A DNA stretch of 64,000 nucleotides, taken from the NCBI RefSeq assembly GCF_024494645.1, contig NZ_JANHDJ010000005.1, positions 264,704 to 328,703 of the forward strand, read 5' to 3'. This document shows, piece by piece, positions 62,029 through 64,000 of this stretch. Position numbers and translations under genes: made by a program. The DNA comes from Halohasta litorea (GTDB lineage: Archaea > Halobacteriota > Halobacteria > Halobacteriales > Haloferacaceae). The notes below the pieces were generated by a model. It saw only the letters and a program-made list of their open reading frames with translations, searched no databases and was not told where the DNA came from. Every line of letters starts with the position of its first letter. The first letter of the stretch is position 1.

Positions 62029-63215
62029 TTCGTCGAGATGATCTCGACGACATCCCGGTGGTCGAGTTCGTGGTCCGCGCCGATCTGACGGTTGCTCCGG
62101 CAGTCGATCCCATGCAGGAGACCATCGCCGATATCTGAGTGGAGGAAGTAGGCGAAATCCGAGGTGGTCGACTCCTCGGGCAGAATGAAGCAGTCCCGGA
62201 AGACGCCCTTCTCGTCGGCGCTCCCGTTGGCGCTGCCAGGAAAGACGGCGATACTGCCCAACACGTCGAACAGCGCGGTCTCGATGGCCTCCTGGACGCC
62301 CGTCCCGCCGAACTCGGCAACGAACTCCCGGATCTGTTCGAGCCCGGCCTCCTGGTCGGCCGAGACCTCCTCGACGATCTCGAAGCCGTCCTCTCCCGCG
62401 GTGTAGTCGACGACACCGCCTTCGGCGGCGGTTTTGAGCGCCTTCTCGGCGTGGGCACTGGTCGGCACGAAGGTCAGGTGGTCGTAGTCGGGATCGTTGG
62501 TAATTTCCTCCCAGTTGGCCTGTGCCTCCGGCGTGTCCATCTTGTTGGCCGCGATCAGCATGGGTTTGGTGCGCTTTCTGATCTCGCGGGCCAGCGCCTC
62601 CCGGTCGTCGGCGTCCCACGTCTCGGTGTCGAGCCCCAGCCCGAGGGAGAGAATGATCTGTTTGATCTCGTCTTTGTTCGTTTTGAACGCGCTCATCTGT
62701 TCGGCGAGATCGACCTCGATTTTGGCCTCTGCGCCCTGATACTTCGTTTCGTGTTTCTCGATGCCCGACTCCAGAATCCCGAGATACCACATATCGAGTT
62801 CGTTCTCCAGGAAATCGATATCGTCCCGCGGGTCGTGGCCCTCGGTCGTCTCACCCTCGATATCCGTCTTCCCGGAGAAGTCGACGATGTGGATCAGCAC
62901 GTCGGCCTCGTTGAGGTCGGTCAGGAACTGATTGCCTAGCCCGTTGCCCTCGTGGGCTCCTGGAATCAGTCCGGCGACGTCGACGAGTTTTGTCGGGACG
63001 AAGCGCGTGCCATCCTCACAGACACCGACGTTGGGGGTGCAGCTCTGGTCGAACTCGGGGGCCGCACAGTCGACGCGGACGTAGGCCTCGCCGACGCTGG
63101 GGTCGATCGTCGTGAAGGGATAGGCCCCTTCCGGCACGTCGTTCATCGTCGCCGCATTGAAAAAGCTGGATTTGCCGACCGATGGTTTGCCCACCAGGCC
63201 GATCTTGTAGCTCAT
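62025..63215 (-). CDS. ychF: Redox-regulated ATPase YchF (Obg family)
   Basis: 396 residues from ATG at 63215 (MSYKIGLVGKPSVGKSSFFN); nine upstream in-frame codons to 63242 are less likely. The P-loop GKPSVGKSS is at 9-17, switch G3 DVAGLIPGAHEGNGLGNQF near 75, and the specificity motif NKMD near 213 is followed by a C-terminal TGS domain (about 310-395: CFILPEESTTSDFAYFLHSD, VEIISTN). The archaeal YchF/OLA1 family binds ribosomes and hydrolyses ATP or GTP. A role in translation fits its place next to an rRNA operon. Confidence 0.92.
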   Translation of the reverse strand: MSYKIGLVGKPSVGKSSFFNAATMNDVPEGAYPFTTIDPSVGEAYVRVDCAAPEFDQSCTPNVGVCEDGTRFVPTKLVDVAGLIPGAHEGNGLGNQFLTDLNEADVLIHIVDFSGKTDIEGETTEGHDPRDDIDFLENELDMWYLGILESGIEKHETKYQGAEAKIEVDLAEQMSAFKTNKDEIKQIILSLGLGLDTETWDADDREALAREIRKRTKPMLIAANKMDTPEAQANWEEITNDPDYDHLTFVPTSAHAEKALKTAAEGGVVDYTAGEDGFEIVEEVSADQEAGLEQIREFVAEFGGTGVQEAIETALFDVLGSIAVFPGSANGSADEKGVFRDCFILPEESTTSDFAYFLHSDIGDGLLHGIDCRSNRQIGADHELDHRDVVEIISTN

Positions 63216-63375
63216 TACCCCTTCTGGCCGCTCGGTCGGCAAAAACTGTTCTACCTCCGTCTTCTCCGCGTTATGCTACCGTTATACACAGGCGACCGCC
63301 AGTAGGCAGGAGCTACTCGTCGACAGTCTGCCGTCGACCCACAGTCGTTTTGCCCGCGGTTACCGAAACACGGCT

Positions 63376-63675
63376 ATGACCACCGACGACAGCGAGGGCG
63401 ACCGGTTTCTGGTCGCTATTCACGTTACCGAGTCGGAACTGGAGTTCGTTGTCCGCGTGCCGAGCGATATCGATTCTGGCTGGCGCGATCCCGAAGCGTT
63501 CCAGCAGCTCGTCGCCGAGGTGACGTGGGACCACCTCGATCAGGAGCCGACGCTTCGAGCGATTGCAGCGGAGGCCTCGCCCGGCGAGACCGTCACGCTC
63601 GGAACGGTGACGCTCCGACCGGATGGGACGGTCGTCTCACACGACCTGACTACGCCGGAGGGAGTCGACGAATAG
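63376..63675 (+). CDS. Uncharacterised small acidic protein
   Basis: 99 residues, no Cys, no signal peptide. It reads as an alpha/beta single domain: FLVAIHVTESELEFVVRV strands, a helix around DPEAFQQLVAEVTWDHL, and a C-terminal beta pair ETVTLGTVTLRPDG. I do not recognise the family. It lies between ychF and the rRNA operon end, convergent with 5S. Confidence 0.65.
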   Translation: MTTDDSEGDRFLVAIHVTESELEFVVRVPSDIDSGWRDPEAFQQLVAEVTWDHLDQEPTLRAIAAEASPGETVTLGTVTLRPDGTVVSHDLTTPEGVDE

Positions 63676-63767
63676 TTCGCTGAGTCGACGTTACGGCACA
63701 GCTGCTCTCGAATGCCTAATTGAATGAGCCACAGCCGTATGGCTGCCGCTCGTCTATAACTGCACAA

Positions 63768-63801
63768 AGCCCACGAGCAACAACGCTGTTGCTCGCGGGC
63801 T
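63768..63801 (-). terminator. Long hairpin downstream of 5S rRNA
   Basis: Reverse-strand reading AGCCCGCGAGCAACA-GCGT-TGTTGCTCGTGGGCT, 15 paired positions with one G-T pair, followed by TTTGTGC. A stem this strong about 40 nt after the 5S 3' end is probably the rRNA operon terminator or a processing signal. Confidence 0.5.
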
Positions 63802-63810
63802 GATGAACAG

Positions 63811-63829
63811 GTGATTCCAGAAGAATCAC
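63811..63829 (-). other. Short hairpin between 5S and the terminator stem
   Basis: GTGATTC-TTCTG-GAATCAC on the reverse strand, a 7-bp stem with 5-nt loop, 12 nt after the 5S 3' end. Confidence 0.4.
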
Positions 63830-63841
63830 CCAAATGAATGG

Positions 63842-63961
63842 GGGCGGCGAACTGTGACTCCCAGAGGATCTCTCACTCCAGTACTGCACAGAACGCAGAC
63901 GAGCTTAACTTCCGTGTTCGGGATGGGTACGGGTGGAACCTCGTCGCTATGGCCGCCGTAA
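63842..63961 (-). rRNA. rrf: 5S ribosomal RNA
   Basis: About 120 nt on the reverse strand, beginning TTACGGCGGCCATAGCGACG. The conserved blocks CCCGTACCCATCCCGAACAC, GGAAGTTAAGCTCGTCTGCG and CTGGGAGTCACAGTTCGCCG match haloarchaeal 5S rRNA, and the ends (GGCGGC/GCCGCC) pair as helix I. The 23S gene should lie just beyond the window, to the right. The end points are accurate to about 2 nt. Confidence 0.93.
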
Positions 63962-63968
63962 CGCCGAT

Positions 63969-63987
63969 CAGTGGAATCGAACCACTG
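63969..63987 (-). other. Hairpin in the 23S-5S spacer
   Basis: CAGTGG-TTCGATT-CCACTG on the reverse strand, a perfect 6-bp stem 7 nt before the 5S 5' end, probably a processing element. Confidence 0.4.
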
Positions 63988-64000
63988 CAATACCAAGATC

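Overview
The window is chromosomal DNA from a haloarchaeon (class Halobacteria). It is GC-rich with strongly GC-biased third codon positions. The proteins are acidic, exported proteins carry twin-arginine signals, and most genes have a TATA-like box 24-31 nt before the start codon, as expected for leaderless transcripts. Typical haloarchaeal families include RdfA, an archaeal SMC-related (Sph-type) protein, DGGGP synthase, a DUF5798 protein, and a 5S rRNA of haloarchaeal type at the right edge. I do not assign a genus.

Layout. 1-4.1 kb: AI-2E-type permease fragment, Tat-exported alpha/beta hydrolase, two short-chain dehydrogenases, a beta-lactamase-fold serine hydrolase. 4.2-9.3 kb: lactate module (LctP permease, then a 1016-residue FAD/Fe-S D-lactate dehydrogenase-like fusion). 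9.3-10.6 kb: AlkA-type glycosylase and KptA RNA 2'-phosphotransferase. 10.7-35.1 kb: a surface-glycan locus with UDP-glucose dehydrogenase, two epimerases, a sugar-1-phosphate nucleotidyltransferase, five glycosyltransferases (including GT2 and GT4 types), a GT-C-like membrane protein, a PglK-like ABC flippase, an ATP-grasp enzyme, a PIG-L deacetylase, a DUF1616 protein with a repeat tail, a Tat-exported protein with three carbohydrate-binding-like repeats, a degenerate kinase-like protein, a ParB-like protein of unknown function, and a phage-tailspike-like beta-helix pair. AT-rich intergenic stretches interrupt this locus, as is common in variable glycan regions. 35.4-39.4 kb: acetyltransferase, small zinc-ribbon proteins, a NEW3-like exported protein, a DUF457 membrane protein, then an AT-rich relic beside tRNA-Arg. 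39.5-45.9 kb: housekeeping genes (DGGGP synthase, RAD55-like ATPase, CoA-binding protein, SurE, thioredoxin reductase, methyltransferase, a second TrxR-like flavoprotein). 46-49.6 kb: tRNA-Gly and a four-gene polar amino acid ABC transporter. 49.7-52.6 kb: DUF1289, CoA-disulfide-reductase-like enzyme, DUF2892, and a second copy of the ParB-like family. 52.8-55.4 kb: RdfA and the SMC-related protein. 55.4-61.4 kb: TspO, double-domain KaiC, PAS histidine kinase, winged-helix regulator and carotenoid oxygenase, which read like a sensory/redox or light-related neighbourhood. 61.5-64 kb: CinA, YchF GTPase, a small protein, and the 3' end of an rRNA operon (5S, minus strand).

How genes work together. 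The nucleotidyltransferase, UDP-glucose dehydrogenase and uronate-type epimerase form a UDP-glucose to UDP-glucuronate (and epimer) route feeding the glycosyltransferases. The ABC protein is the likely flippase. No AglB oligosaccharyltransferase is visible here. The features I would look at first are: the beta-helix pair without signal peptides and its hairpin leader; the two-member ParB-like family; a 17-codon leader ORF overlapping the nucleotidyltransferase start; and the TspO/KaiC/kinase/carotenoid oxygenase neighbourhood.
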